DNA of 64,000 nt, taken from assembly GCF_000308875.1 (NCBI RefSeq), contig NZ_BAGL01000085.1, forward strand, positions 39,995 through 103,994, written 5' to 3'. The notes below the pieces were generated by a model. The model did no database searches, had not been told where the DNA came from, and saw nothing but the letters and a program-made list of their open reading frames with translations. Of the stretch, positions 27,829 through 34,783 are shown piece after piece (position 1 is the first letter of the stretch; every line of letters begins with the position of its first letter). The position numbers and the translations under genes are program-made. This stretch comes from Nocardia transvalensis NBRC 15921. GTDB taxonomy: Bacteria > Actinomycetota > Actinomycetes > Mycobacteriales > Mycobacteriaceae.

Positions 27829-28985
27829 ATTGACGCTCGAATCTCGCCGATCACAGCCACGACCACGGCGGCAGCGGTGAAGGCCGCACCGCACCAGAAC
27901 GCCGTGGTGGGTTGCTCGGTCCGGTCGACGGCCAGACCGGCGGCGACCGGGCCGAGGACCGCGCCGACGTTGAACGCGGTGGTCGCCAGGGCGCCGGCGA
28001 TACGCGGCGCGTCGGGGGTGGCGGTGCGCACTATCGTCGCGATCAGCGTGGAACCGACGCCGAACGCGACGGCGCCCGCCACCGTCGACATGATCATCAC
28101 GCCGATCAGCGCGTACGCGGTCGCGGCGGCCAGCAGCCAGACTCCGACGAGTAGGACCGTTCCGGCGACAACGATCCGCCGCTGATGGCGGTCGCTGTAG
28201 CGGCCGGTGATCGTCACTCCGAGAAACGAGCCGACGCCGAACAGCGCCAGCGCCAACGGAACCCACCGACCGCCCCCGGCGATGGCGGTCGTGATGCTGC
28301 CGAGATAGGTGAACCCCGCGAAGGTCGCGGCGTTGACCAGGATCCCGGCGAGGACGGCGATCAGGATCGGCCGTTGCCGTAGCACCGACCATTCGCGCCG
28401 CACCGGGGGTGCTTGGCCGTCCGACGTACCCCCTTCGCGCACATCATGATCGAGCATCAACCACACCGGCACGAGGAGTGCCGCGCTGACGACCGCGACA
28501 GCCCAGAACGCCGAACGCCACCCCCAGACCTGCCCCAGCAGCGTGCCCGCGGGAACACCGGCGATACACGCCACCGTCACACCGGACACCACCACCGAGG
28601 TCGCCCGCCCGACCAGCGCCGGCCCGACCAGCCTCGGCAACACGGCCAGCACGATCGCCAGAAACCCGGCATTGGCGACCGCCGCGACAACGCGCGTCAC
28701 CAGCAGCACCGCGAAACCTGTTGTCGCGGCACCGATCACATGCGCGATACAGAACACTCCTAGAAACGCGGTCACCGAATATCTGACGGGCAGCCGCCCC
28801 GCGGCCATCGCCATCACCGGCGCGCCCAGCACCATCCCCGCCGCGAACAGCGAGGTCAGCAATCCGGCAGCGCCGAGCGACACCCCGACGTCACCCGCTA
28901 TCCGCTCCAACAACCCCGACACCATGAACTCGGATGTGCCCTGCGCGAAAACAGCGACAGCCAGCACGAATACCACAATGGGCAT
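27792..28985 (-). CDS. MFS transporter (drug-efflux type)
   Basis: A 397-residue 12-helix major facilitator. It starts MPIVVFVLAVAVFAQGTSEF, the typical first helix of Cmx/AraJ-like exporters, has RLPVRYSVTAFLGVF in the loop 2-3 region and ITGRYSDRHQRRIVVAG in the loop 8-9 region, with a charged central loop near residue 190. It probably exports a drug or metabolite. I chose the ATG ending at 28985; the extension to 29060 lacks hydrophobic or coding character. It is convergent with the LLM gene. Confidence 0.87.
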   Translation of the reverse strand: MPIVVFVLAVAVFAQGTSEFMVSGLLERIAGDVGVSLGAAGLLTSLFAAGMVLGAPVMAMAAGRLPVRYSVTAFLGVFCIAHVIGAATTGFAVLLVTRVVAAVANAGFLAIVLAVLPRLVGPALVGRATSVVVSGVTVACIAGVPAGTLLGQVWGWRSAFWAVAVVSAALLVPVWLMLDHDVREGGTSDGQAPPVRREWSVLRQRPILIAVLAGILVNAATFAGFTYLGSITTAIAGGGRWVPLALALFGVGSFLGVTITGRYSDRHQRRIVVAGTVLLVGVWLLAAATAYALIGVMIMSTVAGAVAFGVGSTLIATIVRTATPDAPRIAGALATTAFNVGAVLGPVAAGLAVDRTEQPTTAFWCGAAFTAAAVVVAVIGEIRASIHKADLTFAANS

Positions 28986-29319
28986 AGGAGGAAACTCCCC
29001 GGATACAGGGCGCCACAAAAGATATTCACGGCACCCGAGATGAGTTGCGAAGCCGGGCAATCCCGCACCCGACCGCAGAAACCGGCTTCATCCAGCGCTG
29101 CGACACGCCCGACCCGCACGGCCGCTCAACGACCGAGGGGGATCACGTTCACAACGCCGCCCGGCCCGCAGACCAGGCGGCTACCGTCTGGAAGCCTCCG
29201 GGGAACTCACCCCCACACCCTAACAACCACCGCCGTCGAGAGGCCCCGGCCGGTGCGATAGCTAACAATTCGATGGCCAGGTTCGATTGCTGAGTATCAA
29301 CCCTTCGGAAGGACCAGTA
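28986..29319. other. Divergent intergenic region
   Basis: These 334 bases separate the MFS gene (minus) and the secreted-protein gene (plus) and should carry both promoters. No credible gene, repeat or structured RNA is seen; reading frames here lack ribosome binding sites. The 29250-29310 part is locally AT-richer (GATAGCTAACAATTC), fitting a promoter for the secreted protein. Confidence 0.55.
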
Positions 29320-29685
29320 ATGAGCAGAACAGTCGCTGTCACGCGGACGGCGGTTGCCGCCGCGTCGGTCCTGGGGTGCGCCGCCGTGTTCGGCGCCGGC
29401 ACCGCGAACGCCGCGCCCGAGGATTGCACCGTCACCCGCGACCTCGTGGGCGCGACCGCGACCTGCCACGATGTCGATGCTCCCCCGGGCCGGGAGTACA
29501 GCCTGGTCGTCGAGTGCTTCGGTCTGGCACCCGTGCCCTTCGCCTTCCCGTTGATGACCATCGGCCCGTACCGGGGTTCGTGGAGCGGATCCTTCAGCCC
29601 GTCCGGTGGCGGCTCGGCGTCGTGCGTGAACGGCCTGAGCATCGGCACGGCTACCAACGCCTACGTCAAGATCTACCGCGACTGA
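29320..29685 (+). CDS. Small secreted protein
   Basis: A 121-residue exported protein. A Sec signal peptide (MSRTVAVTRTAVAAASVLGC, cleavage likely after GTANA) is followed by a ~90-residue domain with four Cys (EDCTVT, ATCHDV, VECFGL, ASCVNG), probably forming two disulfides, and a Gly/Ser-rich stretch. GGAAGGA seven bases before the ATG is a good ribosome binding site. No family is recognised; small four-Cys secreted proteins are common in Nocardia and mycobacteria. It overlaps the convergent coiled-coil gene by 20 bp. Confidence 0.75.
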   Translation: MSRTVAVTRTAVAAASVLGCAAVFGAGTANAAPEDCTVTRDLVGATATCHDVDAPPGREYSLVVECFGLAPVPFAFPLMTIGPYRGSWSGSFSPSGGGSASCVNGLSIGTATNAYVKIYRD

Positions 29686-30334
29686 TCGCGCCCTCGTCGT
29701 CCGGCGCCGGGCGCGCTGCTTCGATCTTCGGTTCGTCCCTCCCGGCGAACTCACGCTTGCTGTCGGCGGACACGCGGTCGATCTCCGCCTGCTCGCGTCG
29801 GCCGCTGGCGTCGGCGCGGTCCAGCGCGGCCTCGGTGCGATCGAGGTGTGTCGCACTCGACGCCAGCAAGGCCCGGCTGCGAATGATCGCCTCCCGGAGG
29901 CGCTGGCTAGCTGTTTCCGTCACCTGGCCGACGTTGCGGGCGTGATCGTCCAACCGTCGTTCCAGGGCGTTGAGGAGTTCCTCCCGCTGGTCGGCTTCCC
30001 GTTCGCGCTGATCGGCTTTGGCGTCGCGAGTATCGGCCGCGCGGTCGCGTTCGTCTGCGAGGGCCTCGCGTTCGTCTGCGAGGGCCTCGCGTTCGTCTGC
30101 GAGGGCCTCGCGTTCGTCTGCGAGGGCCTCGCGTTCCGCGGCGGCAGCCGCCGCGTCATCGGCCGCTTGTTCCCGCTCGTCGGCGGCCTGCTCGCGGAGA
30201 GCGACCGCGTCCTCCCGGGCCCGCACCCGAGCTTCCCGTCGCGCGACCCTGGCCTCCAGGTCGGCTAGCGCGGATTCACGCTCGTCGAGTTCTGCCGACT
30301 CAGGGGCGCGGTGATCCTGTTCTGTCGACACCAT
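29666..30334 (-). CDS. Charged coiled-coil protein with heptad repeats
   Basis: A 222-residue, strongly charged helical protein, almost entirely coiled coil. The N-terminal half is made of Ala/Glu/Arg heptads (ERESALADLEARVARREARV), including perfect copies of the seven-residue unit ALADERE encoded by identical 21-bp DNA repeats. The C-terminal third (LLASSATHLDRTEAALDRAD) resembles the actinobacterial ANTAR-associated or phosphatase-associated coiled coils but carries no domain I can name. There is no signal peptide. The ATG ends at 30334; a TTG at 30337 is possible. Confidence 0.7.
   Translation of the reverse strand: MVSTEQDHRAPESAELDERESALADLEARVARREARVRAREDAVALREQAADEREQAADDAAAAAAEREALADEREALADEREALADEREALADERDRAADTRDAKADQREREADQREELLNALERRLDDHARNVGQVTETASQRLREAIIRSRALLASSATHLDRTEAALDRADASGRREQAEIDRVSADSKREFAGRDEPKIEAARPAPDDEGAISRGRS
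30061..30135 (-). repeat. 21-bp in-frame coding tandem repeat
   Basis: Three identical 21-bp units (30061-30081, 30082-30102, 30103-30123) and a partial fourth encode the heptad ALADERE. Identity at synonymous positions points to recent expansion by slippage or recombination. Confidence 0.85.
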
Positions 30335-30475
30335 CAAATAATGACCGCAAACAGCCGCTCACAAAAGAGACGAGTATCTGCGCCGCGCAGGCCCACCATG
30401 CCTGACGAGCATCGAAACATCAGGCCATGATCGACTGCGGTACAAGACATCTGCCCCGCCGCCGATCGAGGAGGT

Positions 30476-30811
30476 TCAGTGGCGATCGAATTCGCCGTCG
30501 GCCACACCCTTGGCGAAGGCATCCCACTCGTCGGCGTTGTAGACCAAGGCCGCACCTTCACCCACGATCGTCGCCCCGCCGTCCGGATGAAGCGCGATTT
30601 CCACAGCGCCGCCGGGCTTTCCGGATCGAAGACTCAGCACGAGATCCAGGAACGCGGGCCAGTCCGATGCCGGGACGGACACGGTCGGCTGCTCGTGCAC
30701 GGGGCCCGTGTACTTGCTGTCGCGGATGAGCACGGTGTCGGTTCGGTGGGCGACCTCGACGCAGGTCTGGTCGCTCCCGCTGAACGTGGACTTGAAAAAG
30801 CTGGTGCTCAC
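30476..30811 (-). CDS. DUF397 domain protein
   Basis: A 111-residue protein. FFKSTFSGSDQTCVEVAHR, VLIRDSKYTG and ISVPASDWPAFL-like PASDWPAFLDLVLS are the DUF397 signature; the C-terminal ~40 residues (GGAVEIALHPDGGATIVGEG) are extra. DUF397 proteins are encoded beside XRE-DUF5753 regulators throughout actinobacteria (whiJ/abaA-type loci) and are thought to act as their partners. The GTG start lies 5 bp after the XRE stop, so the two form an operon with XRE first. Confidence 0.85.
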   Translation of the reverse strand: MSTSFFKSTFSGSDQTCVEVAHRTDTVLIRDSKYTGPVHEQPTVSVPASDWPAFLDLVLSLRSGKPGGAVEIALHPDGGATIVGEGAALVYNADEWDAFAKGVADGEFDRH

Positions 30812-30816
30812 ATCGC

Positions 30817-31695
30817 TTACCTTAGCTTCTGCCTTCCGAGTCGACCGATCAAGTCGGCCGACTCTTTCTGGTCCAGCGCAATCGACCGCACCTGTTTGTA
30901 CAGGTAGTCCATGTCGTTCACCCGCTTGGGTGTATCGATGATCTCACCGTATGCGGCGGATTCGACCCAACCCACCGTTGGTAGACGTCCGCTCTCGAAG
31001 TCCAGCAGGTGGAACGTCGCGGAGTTCAGGCCGGCGATCGCTGCGCCCGCCTCGTACGGGATCACCCGGACATCCAGCGTTCCGGGATGCCGTTCTATCA
31101 GTTCGACTAGATGCCGCAACTGTCCTCGATGCACCTGGGGACCACCGACCTGGTGCATCAACGCGGCCTCACCCATGACGATCGACAACTGCAACGGCTC
31201 CGGGCCGTCGAGGAGCCTCTGCCGCTGGAGGCGTGCACTGACGCGCTGTTCCACTTCGGTCGGCCGACCGGTTGTGACGATGGCCTTCATCAGAGCGCGG
31301 ATGTAGTCCTCGGTCTGAAGCAAGCCGCTGACCACACTGTTCTCAAAGCTGCGAATGCTCTGCGCCCCGGCCTCCAACCCGTAGAACCGCATGAGTTGCT
31401 CGCTGAAGAGAGCCGAGTATTCGGCATAGGGATTGCGCCCCTTGGCAACGTCCCGCAGCGCCAGCAGCTCCGCCTGTTCATCGGCATCGAACTCGAGCAG
31501 GTTCAGGAGCGTCGTCAGCTTGTCCTCACTCAGGGTGCCTCGAACACCCCGTCCGCGGGTGAGCTTCGACCAGTACTGCTGACTGACATCCAACGCCTTG
31601 GGGATCGCGCCGGCCTTCAAACCACGTTCGTCGGCCCGATTGACGATGCGAAGCATAAGTTCCCAGCTCGCCACGGTGGGGGACGTACTTGCCAT
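30817..31695 (-). CDS. XRE regulator with DUF5753 (WhiJ-like)
   Basis: A 292-residue regulator. The N-terminal HTH spans ~residues 10-70 (DERGLKAGAIPKALDVSQQY), and the DUF5753 domain ~90-280 is marked by VSGLLQTEDYIRALM, RLQRQRLLDGPEPLQLSIVM, HLVELIERHPGTLDVRVIPY and TFHLLDFESG. Members of this family, such as WhiJ, control development or secondary metabolism in Streptomyces with a DUF397 partner. The recognition helix is less canonical than usual (KAGAIPKALDVSQQYWSKL). It is divergent from the DUF4254 gene; a 14-bp palindrome lies just upstream of its start. Confidence 0.9.
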   Translation of the reverse strand: MASTSPTVASWELMLRIVNRADERGLKAGAIPKALDVSQQYWSKLTRGRGVRGTLSEDKLTTLLNLLEFDADEQAELLALRDVAKGRNPYAEYSALFSEQLMRFYGLEAGAQSIRSFENSVVSGLLQTEDYIRALMKAIVTTGRPTEVEQRVSARLQRQRLLDGPEPLQLSIVMGEAALMHQVGGPQVHRGQLRHLVELIERHPGTLDVRVIPYEAGAAIAGLNSATFHLLDFESGRLPTVGWVESAAYGEIIDTPKRVNDMDYLYKQVRSIALDQKESADLIGRLGRQKLR

Positions 31696-31704
31696 CTCAA
31701 TCCT

Positions 31705-31718
31705 CTCATCCGGATGAG
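31705..31718. promoter_or_regulatory. Palindromic candidate operator for the XRE-DUF5753 regulator
   Basis: CTCATCCGGATGAG is a perfect 14-bp palindrome 10 bp upstream of the XRE start codon. A second perfect dyad, GTTGTAACAAC, lies at 31787-31797 in the same divergent region. Both are candidates for autoregulation and control of the DUF4254 operon; the binding protein is inferred. Confidence 0.45.
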
Positions 31719-31873
31719 GCCGCGTTTACGATACAGCTCTCCCTTGCACAGGCACACCATCCGACGTACAAACATGTCCTTGATTGGTTGTAACAACTGG
31801 CGTAGCGTCTGCGCTAATCCACCAGTCGGTGCGTCATCTTCGAACACTTGCCGAGAGGATCGAGGAACGGACG

Positions 31874-32365
31874 ATGAACAAGCTTCCGTCCAAGGAGATG
31901 CTTCTCGAAGCCTGTAGCGGCACAGTGCTATTCGGACATCCGGTCCTATCGGCCGCTTGCGAACTCGCCGCACTGCACGCCGCGCGCATGACGGCGTCGG
32001 ACGAAGATCTCCCCGGGATCGACTGTGCAAGAGCGAAGTTGGTGCACTGCATCGATTGCTGGGTCTCGGCCAATATGCCGCTGCCGCGCGGGGCGGCGTA
32101 CATGCATACGGAGACCGTGGGGATGGTTGTGGACCGGATCGGTCGATACTCCGTCGACGCCGAGGTCGCGCTCCGGAGCGATGTATCCGTCCTGCAACGC
32201 CACTACGTGTGGGAGCGATTAGCCGAGCTTGCGCTGGCGTACACCGATCTCGCGTTCGAGATCGGGGCCGGTCTGCGGAAGGTTCCGTTCCTCATCCACA
32301 ACCACTCACAGCGGGATTCGACCGAGCAGGAGCACGATCTTGAACACCCCGGCATTCGAGAATGA
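31874..32365 (+). CDS. DUF4254-like protein
   Basis: A 163-residue helical protein. SAACELAALHAARMTASDED, then LPGIDCARAKLVHCIDCWV and YSVDAEVALRSDVSVLQRH, fits the DUF4254 family found beside WhiJ-type regulators in Nocardia and related genera. The function of the family is unknown. ATG start with GAGGAACGG upstream. It overlaps the next gene by 26 bp and is divergent from the XRE/DUF397 operon, so the four genes form one regulatory island. Confidence 0.7.
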   Translation: MNKLPSKEMLLEACSGTVLFGHPVLSAACELAALHAARMTASDEDLPGIDCARAKLVHCIDCWVSANMPLPRGAAYMHTETVGMVVDRIGRYSVDAEVALRSDVSVLQRHYVWERLAELALAYTDLAFEIGAGLRKVPFLIHNHSQRDSTEQEHDLEHPGIRE

Positions 32366-32948
32366 CCTGCTCGACCACATCCGCCGCCTCGGAGCCTGCG
32401 AATGCGCCGCCGTCGGCGCGGCCACCAACGCGCTGAGCGAGCGCGAAAAGGCAATCCTGGCAGCGCAACTCAGCAAGGTGGCCACCCACCTCGCGACGCG
32501 CGCCGGCAGTAGCGTCGGCCTGCCGCCGCCGGGCACGACGCCCGGTGCGGGTATCGACCGCATCGACCTCTCGGCGCAGTGGACCGCCCTGCCCGTCGCT
32601 CGAATCTTCGTGCACAACACGTTGATTCGATGGCAGTGGGGCGATGTTCTGATCGACGGTGAGTGCGCAGTCCAGGAGTTGATCACCGCGTTCGTCGCCG
32701 CCGTCGAGGCGTGTCCGCTCGGGTATCCGACGCGGATGACGCTGCGGCTGCGGGTTCTCTCGGCGGCGCGACTCGTCGTCGAGTTGCACGATTCCCCGGA
32801 GAATGCGCAGGTCATCATCGATTCCGGTCGCTTGATAACCGAATGCGTCGAGCGGATCAGTGTGCGGTGCGGACGGCACAGCGCGGGCGGGCGCACGGTG
32901 CTGTGGGCAGAACTCGGCCGCCCCGAGGTGTCGACGCGCTGGGCGTAG
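32340..32948 (+). CDS. Degenerate HATPase-like (anti-sigma-type) protein
   Basis: A 202-residue protein whose C-terminal half follows the actinobacterial anti-sigma/HATPase_c pattern: AVQELITAFVAAVEA where ELVTNAVRH is expected, LRLRVLSAARLVVELHDSPE where VRVxD is expected, and a final HSAGGRTVLWAEL like the GGKTVWAEL ending. The N-box Asn is absent, so ATP binding is doubtful. The likely start is TTG at 32340 with AGGAG upstream; the first ATG would lie deep inside the DUF4254 gene. HATPase, DUF397 and XRE trios are known from Streptomyces, supporting this reading. Confidence 0.6.
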   Translation: MNTPAFENDLLDHIRRLGACECAAVGAATNALSEREKAILAAQLSKVATHLATRAGSSVGLPPPGTTPGAGIDRIDLSAQWTALPVARIFVHNTLIRWQWGDVLIDGECAVQELITAFVAAVEACPLGYPTRMTLRLRVLSAARLVVELHDSPENAQVIIDSGRLITECVERISVRCGRHSAGGRTVLWAELGRPEVSTRWA

Positions 32949-32973
32949 CGCGGCGGTGCGTAGGGTCCCGCCC

Positions 32974-33309
32974 ATGACCGTCGTTCGTTCGATCCTGCTG
33001 TTCGTCATGGCCGCCGTCGCCGAGATCGGCGGGGCGTGGCTGATCTGGCAAGGCGTGCGCGAGCACCGCGGGTTGGCCTGGGTCGGCGCGGGGATCATCG
33101 CGCTGGGCCTCTACGGATTCGTCGCCACCTTGCAGCCCGACGCCAACTTCGGGCGCATCCTCGCCGCCTACGGCGGGGTGTTCGTCGCCGGATCGCTGGC
33201 CTGGGCCATGGCCTTGGACGGATTCCGGCCCGACCGGTGGGACATCACCGGCGCGGCGATCTGCCTGATCGGCGTCGCGGTCATCATGTACGCCCCGCGC
33301 ACCGCGTAG
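32974..33309 (+). CDS. YnfA/UPF0060 family membrane protein
   Basis: A 111-residue four-helix membrane protein with the family hallmarks FVMAAVAEIGGAWLIWQGVR, GLYGFVATLQPDANFGRILA, AAYGGVFVAGSLAW and DITGAAICLIGVAVIMY. UPF0060 proteins are related to small multidrug-resistance transporters, but transport is unproven for most. ATG at 32974. Its stop is directly adjacent to the convergent DUF2867 stop with no bases between. Confidence 0.92.
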   Translation: MTVVRSILLFVMAAVAEIGGAWLIWQGVREHRGLAWVGAGIIALGLYGFVATLQPDANFGRILAAYGGVFVAGSLAWAMALDGFRPDRWDITGAAICLIGVAVIMYAPRTA

Positions 33310-33906
33310 TCACGAGATGTGCGAACCGGTGTCCCGCCGTCGCCACTGGCGCTCGATGCCCGACATCAGGCGCGGGTAGACCAGGGTGTAACGGAAGGGT
33401 TTGATGGCGGCCATGTAGAGGTGGCCGAGGAGGCCGTTCGGTTTCACCAGGACCGCCATCTGGCCGCGGTAGCCGCCGGATTCGTCTGGGACCCAGGCGA
33501 TGTGCATGATGCCGTGCATGGTGCTGTTGGCGATTTCGGCGGCGTATTCGGAGTCGGTCAGATAGAGCGGGCGGAAGGGTTTGCCGGGGATCTCGGGGCC
33601 GCGCGGGCCGTCGCGGAGGTCGTCGGGCAGGCGGTCGCGCAGTGAGGGCACGCGGGCTTCGAGGCCGTGGCCGGGGGCGTCCCAGCCGAGCAGGGCGCCG
33701 AGTTTCCATCGGATCGCGAAGAGCAGGCGGAAGATCGGGGACTGCTGACCGGGGTCTTCGTCGGTGCTGACCAGATCGACCAGGCGGGGGAAGTCGTCGG
33801 GGCCGCCGGGGGTCGGCAGGGCCCAGACATCCTCGAGGGTGAAGTCGTGGGTGATCTCGTGAATCCGCCACGGCTGGGTGGTGTGCGCGGAACTCTCGAT
33901 ACGCAT
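33310..33906 (-). CDS. DUF2867 domain protein
   Basis: A 198-residue protein. WRIHEITHDFTLEDVWALPT at the N terminus and LYLTDSEYAAEIANSTMHG, HIAWVPDESGGYRGQMAVLV and MAAIKPFRYTLVYPRLM in the C-terminal half are typical of DUF2867, a START-like small-molecule binding family often fused to or near oxidoreductases. ATG ending at 33906 with AAGGGAGCCGGA upstream. No signal peptide. Function unknown. Confidence 0.8.
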   Translation of the reverse strand: MRIESSAHTTQPWRIHEITHDFTLEDVWALPTPGGPDDFPRLVDLVSTDEDPGQQSPIFRLLFAIRWKLGALLGWDAPGHGLEARVPSLRDRLPDDLRDGPRGPEIPGKPFRPLYLTDSEYAAEIANSTMHGIMHIAWVPDESGGYRGQMAVLVKPNGLLGHLYMAAIKPFRYTLVYPRLMSGIERQWRRRDTGSHIS

Positions 33907-34038
33907 TCCGGCTCCCTTCTTCGTTCGATCGCGCTGAGTGCGGTGGGATCTATATAGAACACACACTCTAATTCATATGGAACAACCGCTCTACATATCC
34001 AGCGCGTGATCAGTGCCACGGCCTCTACGATCTCCCCC

Positions 34039-34548
34039 ATGGCAGCACAGTTTCCGGACCGGCAATGGGGATCGCGCACGGGTCTGCTCTCGCGGATGGT
34101 GAGCCCGTTCGCGGCGACGAAGGCCGGATCGTTCGTGATCCGCACGCTGACGCCGCTGGATCGAAAAGTGCTGGAGCGCACCGCGGGTCGCTACACCGTG
34201 CTCGGTCCGGTGGGTGCGCCGGTCATCCTGTTGACCACCACCGGGCGCAAGTCCGGGGAGCCACGGACGAGTCCGCTGCTCTACGTCCACGACGGCGATG
34301 TGCTGTATGTGATCGGCAGCAACTTCGGACAGGCGCGACATCCGGCCTGGACAGGCAATCTACTGGCCGACGCGACCGGCACCGTGACCATCGCCGGGGA
34401 GCGAATTCCGGTGCAGGCGAAGCTGATCGAGGACGAGGAGAAGAAGCGGGAGATCTTCGAGCGCTTCGTCGAGACGAGCGAGGCGTATGCCGCCTACCGC
34501 ACCCGCACCACGCGGGATCTACGGTTGTTCGCGCTTACTCGGGTGTGA
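34039..34548 (+). CDS. Deazaflavin(F420)-dependent nitroreductase-like protein (Ddn family)
   Basis: A 169-residue split-beta-barrel protein. KVLERTAGRYTVLG, VILLTTTGRKSGEPRTSPLL, YVIGSNFGQARHPAWTGNL and TVTIAGERIPVQA are the usual Ddn/FDOR-A markers; GRKSG contacts the F420 phosphate in known structures. These enzymes use F420H2 to reduce quinones or xenobiotics. The ATG at 34039 is preferred to the GTG at 34006, which falls in promoter-like sequence. It converges on fgd1, which supplies F420H2, across the 25-bp array. Confidence 0.88.
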   Translation: MAAQFPDRQWGSRTGLLSRMVSPFAATKAGSFVIRTLTPLDRKVLERTAGRYTVLGPVGAPVILLTTTGRKSGEPRTSPLLYVHDGDVLYVIGSNFGQARHPAWTGNLLADATGTVTIAGERIPVQAKLIEDEEKKREIFERFVETSEAYAAYRTRTTRDLRLFALTRV

Positions 34549-34551
34549 GGT

Positions 34552-34584
34552 CCTGGTCGCCGAGAAAAGCGCTCGGCGACCAGG
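34552..34584 (+). terminator. Perfect 13-bp hairpin after the Ddn-like gene
   Basis: CCTGGTCGCCGAG, loop AAAAGCG, CTCGGCGACCAGG: a perfect 13-bp stem starting 4 bases after the TGA at 34548. No U-tract follows. Its right arm merges into the first unit of the 25-bp array. Confidence 0.75.
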
Positions 34585-34718
34585 AAGGTGGTAGGACCTC
34601 ACGACCAGGAAGGTGGTAGGACCTCACGACCAGGAGGGTAGTAGGACCTCACGACCAGGAGGGTAGTAGGACCTCACGACCAGGAGGGTAGTAGGACCTC
34701 ACGACCAGGAGGGTGTTG
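34581..34718 (+). repeat. 25-bp tandem array between Ddn-like gene and fgd1
   Basis: Units beginning CAGGA start at 34581, 34606, 34631, 34656, 34681 and 34706: five full 25-bp copies and a partial sixth. The first two differ from the rest by G/A changes. Each unit holds CCTCACGACCAGGA, close to an inverted copy of the Ddn gene end (GTGAGGTCCTGGTCG at 34545). Two shorter dyads of related sequence follow up to 34766. No coding function is seen in 34549-34783. Confidence 0.9.
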
Positions 34719-34783
34719 CCCCTGGCCACCAGGAGAGGTTGTAGGTCCTGGCGGCCAGGAAGGCACCACAAGATTGTCGGGCG

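Noticed and set aside
29149..29856. 235-codon minus-strand frame over the secreted protein
   Set aside because: It is antisense to a gene with a clear signal peptide and ribosome binding site, and runs through the divergent promoter.
34581..34718. CRISPR-like repeats
   Set aside because: The 25-bp units are contiguous without unique spacers.
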